Made by a program: the position numbers and the translations under genes. This document shows positions 1 to 10,610 of a stretch of DNA of 64,000 nucleotides, piece after piece (within the stretch, counting starts at the first letter, position 1; each line of letters opens with the position of its first letter). Location of the stretch: contig CM043944.1 in NCBI GenBank assembly GCA_014529385.2, positions 62,646,248 to 62,710,247 on the forward strand, in the 5' to 3' direction. The notes beneath the pieces were generated by a model, which was given only the letters and a program-made list of their open reading frames with translations, ran no database searches and was not told the origin of the DNA. Source of the DNA: Adiantum capillus-veneris (Eukaryota > Streptophyta > Polypodiopsida > Polypodiales > Pteridaceae).

Positions 1-1820
1 ATGCAGTACGGACACACAACACACTTCCTTAAGCTCTATCGCAACTTGTATGACCTCTTGCAGGCTATTAAGACGAGACTTGCAATAAAAAACAAGAAGT
101 GGGCAACCGAAAACAACGTGTCAATAATTGCAGACGATGCAGGTTCAGAGATAAAGAGACACAATGGTGGGTGAAAATATGGGGCCAAAATGGCTGGGAT
201 CTGTAGCATAATCAAGCGTCATGTAGAGATGACTTCAGATGTTGAGGTTGTGTTGTATGTGTGTGATGCACAGGCGATGGTTGTGGCGGATATAGGCTGG
301 TGCCTACTAAGTTCTAATCTCTTGAGAGATATGTTAGAGAGCGGTTGAGAGCGTGCCATGCAAATCTAGAGAGTAGTTGAGAGTTGAGGCGCAAGGATGT
401 GGCCGGTGCAAAGTTGCACGATGGCAGGCAGAGGCTGCAGTTAACTAGTGGTGCTCCTGATCTGGTATGCAAAAAGTGATGGTTGTGGTTGCATACAAGA
501 GGTAGTGGGGGTGGTTGAGAAATAGAGAAAGGTTAGATGGCGTGCTGGCGCTAATCAAAAACGAGGAGAGAGAGAGTGTCTATAGCTGCTTGTTGATGAG
601 GAAGAGAGACAAAGAGAAAGAAATGGGTGGCGACTAGAGAGGGTGGGTAGCCACTAGTTTGCAGGGCGTTTGTGGCCGTGGGTGTATGAGAGCTTTATTT
701 CGCTCTCGCTCGCTCTATCTCTCTTTGTTCAGCACATGAAGCTAAATCCCTCCCGACTCTCTTCCACCATCCAAAACCACCACTAAACTCTCTCTCGCAC
801 TCTCGTCTGCTGCAATGAACCTTCAATAAAAACCTGCAGTCCTAAGAAAATGTAAAGCTCTTCAAAGTTTCTGGGAGAGGGCGACCACCTCCAAATGGAA
901 TCCACTTTAGATCAATCCATGTGTAACCCATTAGCAAAAATAACATGCGCTAAATAGTGAATCTCTTCCTTGAGAAAATCACACTTTGATTCTCTGCCAT
1001 ATAGCTTATATTCTTGTAACAAGTCAAACACCTACTTCATATGTTGTAAGTTCTCTTCTTTTGAAGCACTTTATACGATAATGTCATCAAGAAAAAAAAT
1101 AAAAAACTTTTCCAGGTATGGTCTCAAGGCAATGTCCATAAGTGTCATGAAAGCCCAGGGGATTCACCATGGAAACCTTACCGCACCACGTAAGTGCAAG
1201 GGAGGGGGGTTTTTGTACAAGTTACATAAGCGTATTAGTTAGGGGAAGGCTTCCAATAATTTATCTCCCAAGCTGAAAAATAAGGAAGGGGGTATCATAT
1301 TTATTGTTTGGGGGGGGGAGTGAGAAAAGGAAAAAATGAGAGGAAGTCTTTGTGTTTCAACATCATGCTTCCCAAAAGAGTCTACCCTTGAACTTGTGAG
1401 TCAATAGCTACAAAGATATATGCAAGAACTAGCACTGCTTTGTATCAATTGATTGTTTTGTAATTATAGTTCATTTGTTGAGGGATGAAAGCTATAAAGA
1501 GTTTGTATAGATGCAAATTTACATGAAGAGCCTAGCACAACTTTATAACCATGTTTTTGAGTAATTCATTGGGGCAAAATTGGACTAGTAGCTAGAGTGC
1601 AAATTGAATGGGTACATAGTTTAAAATTCAAACTAAGACACATTGAGGTTACAAGTAGTTTTCAACAAAAGTAGTTCCTTAGTATGTTGCCGGTCACTAT
1701 GCTACACGCTCTTTGACTAGTTTTACTCAGTTAGATCACGTGAGACCTAAATTTTATATGTAAGATAGGGGTATGATAATTTTCTTCATTGATTGTCATA
1801 TAAGCATAGGAAGGGGGGTC
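1..1820. other. Non-coding stretch, no gene seen
   Basis: I find no reading frame with recognisable protein content on either strand. The stretch holds GA- and TC-rich low-complexity patches (about 560-720), a G-run near 1310 and purine-rich blocks near 1280-1345. It probably contains decayed retrotransposon flank or LTR sequence, but I cannot match it to another part of the window. Confidence 0.5.
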
Positions 1821-3680
1821 TTATTCCCTAATCTGAGTCGTATATAGGGGTTTTATCAAAGTTTTCCGCTCGCAGGTGGCATCCCGTTTTATATATAGAG
1901 TGCATCCCCCGATCATGAAAGTAGATGGTGCATTGGTCAACCTGAAGGGCATAACCAAAAACTCATAGTATCCAAACCATGTTGAAAATGCAATTTTGGG
2001 TAAGCCTAATGCATACTTGATGATACCCTGACCATAAATCAATTTTTGTAAAAATGAGAGCATGGGTGAGCTTATCGAATAAATCATTTAATCTTGTTCT
2101 TAGCACTAACCGCATAGTTCAATCCCCGATAGTCTATGCACATGCATATGCGACCATGTTTTTTCTTTACCAATAAGATGGGAGAATCCCATGGTGATGA
2201 ACTAGGTTGTATAGAACCTCTATTGAGATAGTAAGCAAGGTGGCATTCCACCTTAACAACTTCAAAATGGCTCATTCTATAGGGTGGTTTACATATTAGT
2301 TTACTACCTCCAACTATGACTATATCATGTTGCACAACTCATGTCGGCAGTCACCCTGGCGATAAAGCATCTAGAAATACATCTTGATATTCCATTTGTA
2401 ATTCTTTTAGATTATGATAAACATTTTCTTGTTTAAGAGAGAGAGAGAAGTAGGCATAGATGGAATAGAAGAGAGAGAAGCATGCGGAATTGTGGAATTG
2501 TCAACTAAAACATTATCAATAGAATGCATCTAGGAAGTCCACTGTTTGCCGTGGTTTGTGACTCCCTTGGGTTGTAGCCCCCATTGCCATTTCAAATGCA
2601 TCCACATGTACATGAAAAATTACATCCCAGTCTAGCTGGAAATGAATTGGCTTCCTACTGATTTTCTCCTTCAAGCATTGTAAACTCTACTCACATTCCT
2701 AGGTCCAAATGAGCTTATTTTATAACACCACCTTTGCCTCTACCCAAGCCAGTACCCTCGTGGTATCTACCTCTACCAACAATAGTACTTGTGATGGTCT
2801 CAATTTCCTTGGAGCCGCTTGCGCCATCTGCTTTCACTGCTTTAGGATTTGTTTAGTGGAATCATTGATAAGCCTTTTCACTTCTTAAAATGGTGAATCT
2901 TGATTCCATAGTTATTCCACACATTCCTATAAGCCTTGCAATATGCGCACTGTGAACATTCATCAAATCTATGCTCTCTCAATCTGCATTCTAAACACCA
3001 GATCTCCATATTTTTGATTGAAGATCTTGTCTTGGCCATTTTAGATATTTGTTTTGACATCTCTTCCAATTTTCTATTCCATGAATCCTCCTTGCCTTTT
3101 CCTTTTTCATTCGAGTCTCTCTCAAATGAGTTGGAAGTTGTGATGGACTCTGACCCTTTAGTCAATGTCTCACTATCACTTGAACCCCTCTTCTTATTAC
3201 TCTTTTTTGTTTTAGCTTGATGTTCCCAATTTCAGTTCTCTTTGAAAGAGATCATTGAATTTCTTTCTGGGGGGGTTGGAACCTCCTGTTCTCTTAACTT
3301 CTTACTTGTAAATCCATTAAGGAAGCAAGATCTCATCCTCTTCTATGATGGAGGCTCCTACAATTATCTTGCTAGCTCCTTAATATTCTACACAAAAATT
3401 ATGATTGACAACTTGCCTAGATTTATCTTATCCAGCTCATATAGTATGCCTTCATCTCCTCTGTTATCAAAATAATGTAGGCAAAAAACTTTGATCAAAT
3501 TTTTGTATGATCTAAGATGACATGCTAGGTAATAGTAGTATCACTTTCTAGCTACATGCTTCAATGTTTAAGGAAAACATTCTCTCAATTTATCCTCATC
3601 TATATCCTTTAGCTTAGCATACTCTTCAAAGGCCTGGATGTGTACGTTTGGGACATCTTTTGTTGCTACCATATACATGT
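1821..3680 (-). pseudogene. Ty3/gypsy gag-pol remnant (capsid, nucleocapsid, RT)
   Basis: Read from high to low coordinates, this is the relic of a gypsy polyprotein. A capsid-like segment (about 3600-3680, containing VPNVHIQAFEEYAKLKD) is followed by a cysteine-rich nucleocapsid-like piece (2878-3165, with WCLECRLREHRFDEC). The 5' half of a reverse transcriptase follows: 2084-2335 has the conserved SPWDSPILLVKKKHGR and CIDYRGLNY blocks, and 1821-2087 has YYEFLVMPF and LTNAPSTF. Frames shift several times and stops are frequent, so it is dead. The catalytic YxDD block, RNase H in its normal place and integrase are missing. Upstream gag is cut off at the copia LTR near 3689, so copia inserted into this gag. 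The RT resembles chromovirus-type sequences, but lineage assignment is uncertain. Confidence 0.75.
2560..2700 (-). pseudogene. RNase H-like fragment lying upstream of RT
   Basis: In one minus-strand frame this stretch reads DWDVIFHVHVDAFEMAMGA, which resembles the first strand block of gypsy RNase H (compare FHVHVDASAYAIGC in the element at 22.5 kb). It lies between the nucleocapsid-like piece and the RT, whereas RNase H normally follows RT. The simplest reading is a rearrangement, or a fragment of another element inserted here. Only about 45 residues can be followed. Confidence 0.4.
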
Positions 3681-3688
3681 GGTAGTGA

Positions 3689-3890
3689 TGTGTGTGAACA
3701 CGCTAGGACCGCCGGGGTATTTTTTCATTCTTTTGGAGGTTTTTTCCCCCGAGCATTGTATATACGCCCATCACTCTAGGGATATCTATCTTTCCATTAC
3801 ACACTAAGTAACACACTCTCTATTGTATGCCTTGAGCTTCCTTTGTCTTCTCCAAGCTGTGTGCGTTTCTGTGCAACTCTAATTCCAACA
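3689..3890 (+). repeat. Copia 5' LTR (putative, about 200 bp)
   Basis: Starts with TGTGTG and ends with CA just before a primer-site-like sequence. A TATATA box lies at 3758-3763. The left edge is inferred from the TG and from where the gypsy gag frame breaks off. No 3' partner LTR remains in the window, so the boundaries are not confirmed by comparison. Confidence 0.5.
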
Positions 3891-3892
3891 AT

Positions 3893-3905
3893 TGGTATAA
3901 GAGTA
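3893..3905 (+). promoter_or_regulatory. Primer binding site, initiator-Met-like
   Basis: TGGTATAAGAG lies 2 bp after the LTR end. It resembles the TGGTATCAGAGC primer site of most plant copia elements, complementary to initiator methionine tRNA, with one substitution in the part shown. Confidence 0.55.
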
Positions 3906-4252
3906 GGTTGTGTCCTCCAGGGCTTAGTCGTCAGCAGCTCCAGCACACGCATGCTCATTTTCTTTGATTTCAATGATCTGTGGTGATTGTTCGCAGGTCG
4001 TCAAAATTTTTGGGTATGCTCGTAGAGCTTAGTCTGCTCAGATTTTTTTTTCGAGCTCATTTCGGCCTCCGTTTCCACTACAAGTAGTACTGCACATGAT
4101 ATTTTGTCATTTTGTGCAAAATTTTTGTCAGTGCCATTTTTTGCATAAGAGGTGCTTTATAGTCTACTACGGCTTGTGCTATATAGCATGTGTTGTTCCC
4201 GTTTTGTTTCTCCTCTTTTCGGGTAGTTTTCACATCAGGTGCATCATTTACC

Positions 4253-6420
4253 ATGGCTGACAACAACACAGATTGTGTTCAAGATGTTTGCTGTTGAGGA
4301 CAGATTGGATGGGGACAATTACCCTATGTGGGCTTATATGATGCAACATGTTCTTGTGTCAAAAGGCGTCTGGAATATTGTGCAAGGCATTGATGTACAT
4401 CCTAGTTCTGAGGATGTAGGCGATGTTACAGGTCTTGCTTCTATTAGAGTTGTTTTGCCTACGGCAGAACAAGATCGTTGGGATGTAAAGGATGCACAGG
4501 CTCATGCATTGATTGCATTGTCTGTGAAGCGCACCATTGTTCCTCACATTCATTCAACAAAATCTAGAAAACAGGCTTGAGATATTCTAGTAGATCTTTA
4601 TGCAAGCCGCAATGAGGCTCAAATTGCTTTGTTGCGTAAAGAGCTGGAATCGAAGATTATGCATGAGGAAGATGACATGGACACTTTCCTTGCTGGTGTC
4701 AAGGATTTCAATGAGCAACTTATTTTTGTAGGTGAAGTCATTTGAGACAGTTCCCTTGTGCAGACTTTCCTTGATGCCTTACCAGATTATTATCAGACTT
4801 TTTCTAGTACTTGGAGACTTATGACCCAAGGAAATCTTGAAGTTGTCAAGTTTGATTCATTATGCACATTGCTATTGCAAGAGTCACTTTCCAAAAAAAA
4901 CAGGACTAGATAGCGTGCAGTTGAGCAGGCTTTTATTTCTTCTCAAAGAAAGGGTGGTAGCAGCAATGCAGCCACTTCATATGGTTTTGCTGTGAGTGGC
5001 AAAACTTCTGTTCTCAACGCTTCTGTTGACATCACTTCGTCTGGAAATTCTGGTGATAAGGGCAAAAAGAAGATGCATTGCCATTATTGTAAAGCTAATG
5101 ATCACTTGATCAAACAGTGTCCTAAGTTGAAGGCAAAAGAGGCTAAGAACAAAGAGGGTGGTTCCACTGCAAATCCTGGTTCCACTACAAATGCAACCAT
5201 TGTCGAGTCTTCTGCAAAAGGAGTCTGTGAAGCTGATGTTGATGCAGAATGGGCTTTTAGCGCAGAGTGCACTTACAATTCTGATGTCCATGATGCATAC
5301 TTGTCCGTTGCTGCAGATTCACATGTGTGGTATTTTGTCAGTGGTGCTACAAAGCACATTACCTCACATCGTGAATTGTTCACCTCTCTCGAGTTAGTCC
5401 CTCATGGGAGTTCAGTCACTTGTGCCAACAATGCCTCTTATCCAGTTCAAGGGTTTGAAAAGATTGTGCTTACTACTGCAAATGGTAGTTCTTTCACACT
5501 TGTTGATGGACTTTATGTACCTAGGATCAAGAAGAATCTTTTGTTTGTATCCACACTTGCTAAACGTGGACTTGTAGTCAAATTTGTGGATGACAGATGT
5601 ACAGTTAATGATCTCAGTTTTTTGGTGATGAAATTTTTGCATCTGGACTTTTGTGTGTGGGTTGTATAAGCTCACTTTGTATGACAATTGTAGACAAAAT
5701 TTTTCAAATGCACTTGCAGATTCCAGGGGCTATTTCAAATGCAAAACTTTGGCATGCATGTTTTGGGCATCTGAATTTTACCAGTTTGTTGTGTTTACAA
5801 AAATTTGATATGGTTGCTTCTTTGCCACCTCTTGAATCACCTATCAAACATGTTTATGAAGGTTGTATTTTGGGTAAAATGCAGCGTTCTAAGTTTCCAA
5901 AGGATGGTTCAGTTAGGGCCACATACATGTTGCAGCTTGTGCATAGTGATGTTTGTGGGCCCATACAAACTCCGTCCTTGGGGCAATTATTTGTACTTTG
6001 TGAATTTCATTGATTATTACTCCAGGCATGCATGGGTATTTTCACTTAAAGCAAAGTCCAAAGTTTTTATGTGCTTCAAGCATTTTCTGGCTATGGATGA
6101 AAATGTCTCGAAATGTACTATGGGCACCCTCCGTTTTGATCGAGGGGGGGAGTATATGTCACATGAATTTAATGCATTTCTGGCTATTCGTGGATAAAAC
6201 ACCAATGTACAATGCCTTATACACCTGAACAAGATGGTGTTGCTCAGAGGAAAAACACGTCACTTACGGAGATGGCATGATGTATGGTCAAAAGTCAAGC
6301 TTTTTCGTATTCTTTTTGGCTTGAGGCCATCATGTGTGCCACTTATGTACTAAACAGGTGTCCTAAAAAATCTTTGCAGTCTAGTACTCCATATGAAGCT
6401 GGTATGCGCCATGGCTGGTG
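4253..6420 (+). pseudogene. Copia gag-pol polyprotein (gag, protease, integrase)
   Basis: The probable start ATG is at 4253, followed by an early frameshift near 4275. Gag contains DRLDGDNYPMWAYMMQ, typical of the N-terminus of plant copia gag. A CCHC knuckle (CHYCKANDHLIKQC) lies at about 5080-5120. The protease site reads YFVSGATKHIT where functional copies have an aspartate before SGA; the catalytic Asp is replaced by Val. The GAG-pre-integrase zinc motif keeps LWHACFGHL, but the first Cys of the CxxC is Tyr (YEGC). The integrase core keeps LRFDRGGEYMSHEF and TPEQDGVAQRKN. There are stops near 4578, 4743 and 4910, and frameshifts near 5665, 6010 and 6200. RT and RNase H are absent. The element is inactive. 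Confidence 0.85.
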
Positions 6421-6780
6421 CATACATTGCGTGACAGTAAATTGGATGCACCTTTGTCTAGTCCTACTCGTTCAGGCTCTAGCCATGCATCTATGATGTG
6501 TGCATTCTATATGGACCATTGGTTATGTGCATGGGTGCAATTCTAGCGGAGGCTACTTCAAATGAATGGTTACACTCAGGGTTATGTCTTTGATCCAGGC
6601 GGAGGCTTTGCCATGATACAGGGGGTTGGGCAACCCACTTGAGGGTTGACAAGAATAAGCGGGAATAAGACTATATATATGGTTTTTTGTGTGTTCTCAC
6701 AATTTTCTCAAGTGTATACAATTCGTAGATGAATAAAGACTTCTTTTGGTTAACGAGGGGTTGGGCAATGATGATGCAAC

Positions 6781-6980
6781 CAAAGTGTGTCGACCCTAGC
6801 AAAGGACGCAGACAGTGATGTGTATGATTACAGGTGTAGGCATGGGTGATAAAGCAAATACAAAGGCCATTACAGGCAACCAAAGTGTGTCGACCCTAGC
6901 AGAGGATGCAGACAGTGATGTGTATACTTACAGGTGTAGGCATGGGTGATAAAGAAAATACAAAGGCCATTACTGGCAAG
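6781..6980 (+). repeat. 100-bp tandem duplication inside the LTR
   Basis: The block starting CAAAGTGTGTCGACCCTAGC at 6781 recurs at 6881, a period of exactly 100 bp with few differences. The partner LTR has a single copy (from about 9680), so the duplication arose after insertion or in only one lineage. Confidence 0.8.
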
Positions 6981-7526
6981 GAGAGCCAGGAAGTGTATGT
7001 TTTATGTTGTTATGAAGGCCTAAGCATAGAGATTTCATGCTTGAAGAAAATGTTTTCACATGTGAAAAGGCTCTTAGGACATGCAAGAAAGCTTGGGTAG
7101 AGGAAGACATGTGGTCAGTGGTAAAAAGAAAAGTGTGTGAGAGACTTGACACCTCTGCATGAGAGAGGCCGAAAAGTCTTAGTCTATAAAATTTTTGCAA
7201 ATTTTTTATTTGTTCAAACGGCCCACAAGGACAAGAAGTACGACGTTTTGAGCATTTTATGTGTCTCATGCACAGAGGCTAATTCTGCACTGATTAGGAG
7301 ATATTTAAGTTTTTGTGATCTGCTATGTTAAGGGGTACGATAGACAAAACAGACAGGGAGAGAGCTTTGTTTGTTGTATGTTCCACCATACCCCATCAAT
7401 TGAAGAAGAAGCAATCTTTGATGGTGTTGCTTTCGGTGTTGGTCTGCCTCCCCTTCCTTCTCTTCTGCTTTCTTGCATGGTGTTTTCCGGTGTGTGGAGG
7501 CACATGTGCCCCCCCAAGGGTGTGAT

Positions 7527-7529
<3 letters not shown>

Positions 7530-7597
<68 letters not shown>
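7530..7597 (+). repeat. (GA)n microsatellite
   Basis: Uninterrupted GA dinucleotides, about 34 units, within the 5' LTR. The matching tract in the partner LTR is shorter. Reading frames through it give only Arg-Glu or Leu-Ser repeats and are not genes. Confidence 0.95.
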
Positions 7598-7598
<1 letters not shown>

Positions 7599-7819
7599 GA
7601 TTGTGTACAAGGGAAGCAAGAAATTGATGTGTTTAGGGATGTAAGACAGAGTGTGGTCTACGCAAGTGTGTGCGCATTGATTTGGGTGTATTTGCGAGCT
7701 TGTTTGAGAAAAGTGTGTGTCTGTCTGTATGATTCTATGTGGATAGGGGTGCATTGGAATCCCTGGGCTATAGAGAGGCAAACATTGTGTGTGTTGGGTG
7801 TGTTCCCCCTTTCCATCAG

Positions 7820-7838
7820 TGGTGCCCCCACTGAGGAG
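7820..7838 (+). promoter_or_regulatory. Primer binding site (TGGTGCCCCCACTGAG type)
   Basis: TGGTGCCCCCACTGAGGAG follows the 5' LTR within a few bases, the normal place for the minus-strand primer site. The same core occurs at 44249 (plus) and 59892 (minus) just inside two gypsy elements. I cannot name the primer tRNA with confidence. Confidence 0.65.
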
Positions 7839-7892
7839 TATACTGAGGATCCTTGGTAGAAGCTGAAAGCAAAGTTTGAAGTTGCCAAACAA

Positions 7893-8531
7893 TTGGCAAG
7901 TGGTCAAAGTAAAGAGTGCAATTGCGAATTGATCAAGACGACGAAGCCAAGCATTGGTCCTATTTTCACAGTTATTGACGATCTAGAGGAATGGGCAACA
8001 GATTTTGAATTTTGGATGATGTCAATGTGTAGATTGAAAAATACAAAAAAGCTACAGATGGTACCATTATTGCTACGAGGACACACAAAGACATGGTTCA
8101 ATGGTCTAGGCTATGGTGATCAAAGTTCATGGAAAGAGCTACAAATGCAATTTTTGAAGCGATTTTCTCTCCTGAAGAAACTAGTGCTAGGTTGAAGGCA
8201 ATACGCCAGCATGTAAGTAATGACTTTTCCATTTTTCTTGAGCAATTTGAAGCATGTGAAGCAATTGGAGGTTGCTATCGGGGTCAAAGGAAACCTGTAC
8301 CTGAAGTTGTCGAAGTTTCTTGAGTGTTTGCATTTGAGGATTAGAGAAAAGGTCGAGTACGATGTAGATACATATGAGGACATGGTCTATCTGGCCAAGC
8401 TGAAGAGCAAAAATTTAAAGCAAAAGCTAGAATTGGGCGTGTTGAATCTTGCAAATTATGTGCCTATTGCGACGGTAGCGGAGTGTTCTTTGGCCCGCCC
8501 GACCAAAGACAGTTCTAGTTGTTTTAAGTGA
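7893..8531 (+). pseudogene. Gag-like (retrotransposon capsid) gene, frameshifted
   Basis: Three overlapping frames together give one capsid-like protein. 7893-8195 contains the typical block LLLRGHTKTWFNGLGYGDQ followed by SWKELQMQFLKRF. It continues in a second frame (8129-8323, EETSARLKAIRQHVSNDF) and a third (8220-8531, LRIREKVEYDVDTYEDMVYLA). The order and the W-F-x-L/W-x-E-L-F spacing match the retrotransposon_gag family. Two frameshifts inactivate it. No CCHC knuckle follows, unlike the gag genes of the large elements nearby. It would encode the particle protein of a non-autonomous element. Confidence 0.7.
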
Positions 8532-8611
8532 GGAGCCTATTGAGGTAAGGCCTATGGTTGGTTATGTTCCTTGGAGGTTTCCAGTTTATGGTGTGCCTGT
8601 GCCCGTGATGG

Positions 8612-9223
8612 ATGAGCTTGTCAACAACGATAAGCCCCTTGTCAAAAGAGGTATCAGATGTCGGGTTTCTAGAGAGGCATAAAGAGGTAAAGGAACATGT
8701 TCTTACTAAGATTGTGCATGAAAAAGTAGTAGATTGTAGTCAGGTTGCTGATATCAAAAGCTCAAAAGTGGACAAAGAGTGTGTGCAAAGCCAAGGCGGT
8801 GGCCAACTTTTCATGGAGCAGCATGAGGATGAAGATGGAGACACGGAGTCAACCTATGGTGAGGATGATGATAATACAAGCCCCAAGTTTTGGGAGACTA
8901 GCAATGAGGAAAGCTTGTATGAAGACTTCACATCCTATGGTGAGCAAACTGATTCCGATGAGGTCAAGCCGGTAAGAGTAAAGATTCCTGACTATGTGTA
9001 TGAAGGCATGTCAATTGGAAACGTAAACGAAGAGAAAATTGAAGAGCCAAAGTCTCTGAAAGAGGATATGCAAGTAAAAGTGGTGTGCGGTACCCTATTG
9101 GTAGCTATGCTCTTAAAGGAAGCCATAGAGTATGCTATAGTGGTGCAACAGGTACGAGGATTTTTCAAGATGAGTGTTGTTGAGGTGACCAATCTACCTT
9201 GTGATGAAGATGAAGTGGATTGA
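8612..9223 (+). CDS. Acidic ORF of unknown function in the gag-only element
   Basis: A 203-codon open frame between gag and the 3' LTR. It is rich in Glu and Asp, with acidic clusters at about residues 70-87 (EQHEDEDGDTE, GEDDDN) and near the C-terminus. It shows no retropepsin DT/SG site, no CCHC knuckle and no RT motif. A short hydrophobic run (CGTLLVAMLLKEAIEYAIVV, about residues 159-178) could be buried or membrane-associated. It may be a spacer domain downstream of gag. I do not recognise a family. An intact 600-bp frame inside an old, frameshifted element is mildly surprising. Confidence 0.4.
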   Translation: MSLSTTISPLSKEVSDVGFLERHKEVKEHVLTKIVHEKVVDCSQVADIKSSKVDKECVQSQGGGQLFMEQHEDEDGDTESTYGEDDDNTSPKFWETSNEESLYEDFTSYGEQTDSDEVKPVRVKIPDYVYEGMSIGNVNEEKIEEPKSLKEDMQVKVVCGTLLVAMLLKEAIEYAIVVQQVRGFFKMSVVEVTNLPCDEDEVD

Positions 9224-9396
9224 TGTTCAAGCTTGGTAGAGACAGATGGTGATGAAGCTGAAAAATGTGGGTATGCCCACTCCTACAAGGAGGAGGAGTT
9301 TGTTGATGCTATGCTCCAAGATAAAATGGTATGGGCTGAGCTTCCTTCTTTGTTGTCTAAAAATATGGCTTGTGGATGCATGGAGCAGTGAAAGAC

Positions 9397-10333
9397 TGAT
9401 GTGTGTATTCTATATGCACCATTGGTTATGTGCATGGGTTCAACTCTACAGGAGGCTACTTCAAATGAATTGCACTCAGGGTTATGTCTTTGATCCAGGA
9501 GGAGGCTTTGCTATAATGCACAGGGTTGGGCAACCCACTTGAGGGTTGACAATAATAAGTGGGAATAAGATATATGGTTTTTTGTGTGTTTTCAAGTGTT
9601 TATAGTTGGTAGATGAATAAAGACCTCTTTTGGTTGAGCATAAATGTTCAACAAGGGGTTGGGCAATGATGGTGCAACCAAAGTGTGTCGACCCTAGTAG
9701 AGGACACAAACACTGATGTGTATGCTTACAGGTGTAGGTATGGGTGAGAAAGCAATTACAAATGCCATTACAGGCAAGGAGATCCAAGTAGTGTATGTTT
9801 TATGTGCTTATGAAGACCTAAGCGTAGAGATTTCATGCTTGAAGAAAATGTTTTTACATGTGAAAAGGCTCTTAGGACATGCAAGGAAACTTGGGTAGAG
9901 GAAGACATGTGGTCAATGGTAAAAAGGAAAGTGTGTGAGAGACTTCACACCTCTCCATGAGAGAGGCTGAAAAGTTGTAGTCTGTAAAATTTTTGCAAAA
10001 CTTTTTTTCTTCTTTTGTATAAAGGGGCCACAATGGACAAGGAAAAGAACGTTTTGAGCATTTTTGCGTCTCATGAACAGAGGCTAATTCTGCACCAATT
10101 AGGAGATATTTAAGTTTTTGTACTTTACTGTGTTAAGGGGCATGTGAAACAGAACTTAGAGGGAGAGAGATTTGTTTGCTGTATGTTCCACTATAGCCCA
10201 TCAATTGAAGAAGAAGGAACCTCTAATGGTGTTGCTTTTGGTGTTGTTCTTCCTCCCCTTCCTTCTCTTCAGCTCTGTTGCGTGGTATTTTCGGGTGTGT
10301 GGAGGCAAGTGTGCCCCCTCAAGGGTGTGATGT

Positions 10334-10391
<58 letters not shown>

Positions 10392-10610
10392 GATTGTGTG
10401 CAAGGGAAACAAGAAATTGATGTGTTTATGGGTGTGAGGTAGATTGTGGTCCGCACGTGTGTGTGTGTGTGTGTGTTCATTGATTTGGGTGTACTTGCAA
10501 GATTGTTTGAGAGAAGTGTGTGTCTGTGTGGATAGGGGTGTAGCAAAAGCCCTGGGCTATAGAGAGGCAAAAATTGTTTGTGTTGATTGTGTTCCCCCTT
10601 CCCCCTTTCC
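9397..10610 (+). repeat. 3' LTR of the gag-only element
   Basis: Pairs with 6494-7817 over its whole length. It starts TGATGTGTG, and shared sequence ends near TTTCCA at about 10608. It has its own GA microsatellite (about 10338-10389) and a short GT tract near 10460. It directly abuts the next LTR-like module. Confidence 0.7.
10338..10389 (+). repeat. (GA)n microsatellite
   Basis: About 26 uninterrupted GA units inside the 3' LTR, at the position matching the longer tract in the 5' LTR. Confidence 0.9.

Larger units (their letters stand above)
3689..6493 (+). mobile_element. Ty1/copia retrotransposon, 3' truncated
   Basis: The element runs from a short LTR through a primer site, gag, protease, GAG-pre-integrase and integrase core. 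It stops after the TPYEA block at about 6410, where sequence leading into the gag-only element begins (LTR at 6494). Reverse transcriptase, RNase H and the 3' LTR are missing. It does not resume beyond 10.6 kb, so a deletion must have accompanied or followed that insertion. Upstream it interrupts gypsy gag. Confidence 0.8.
6494..7817 (+). repeat. 5' LTR of the gag-only element
   Basis: Direct-repeat partner of 9397-10610. It starts TGATGTGTG, and shared sequence runs to the TTTCCA about 5 bp before the primer site. It is about 110 bp longer than its partner, mainly because of a 100-bp tandem duplication (about 6781-6980). It also contains a GA microsatellite. Confidence 0.7.
6494..10610 (+). 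mobile_element. LTR retrotransposon with gag-like ORF only
   Basis: Two related direct repeats (6494-7817 and 9397-10610) flank about 1.6 kb of internal DNA. That DNA has a primer-site-like sequence, a frameshifted gag and an acidic ORF, with no protease signature, RT, RNase H or integrase. Both repeats begin TGATGTGTG. This is the architecture of a non-autonomous LTR element. The primer-site-like sequence is the same TGGTGCCCCCACTGAG found in the two dual-RNase-H gypsy elements here, so those are candidate helpers. The LTRs differ visibly at many sites, so the insertion is old. I see no matching target-site duplication. Confidence 0.7.

Noticed and set aside
7315-7907. Long ORFs on both strands through the GA tract (Arg-Glu or Leu-Ser repeats)
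   Set aside because: They exist only because the dinucleotide repeat has no stops. Similar frames at 10.1-10.7, 18.4-18.8 and 43.8-44 kb are equally empty of other content.
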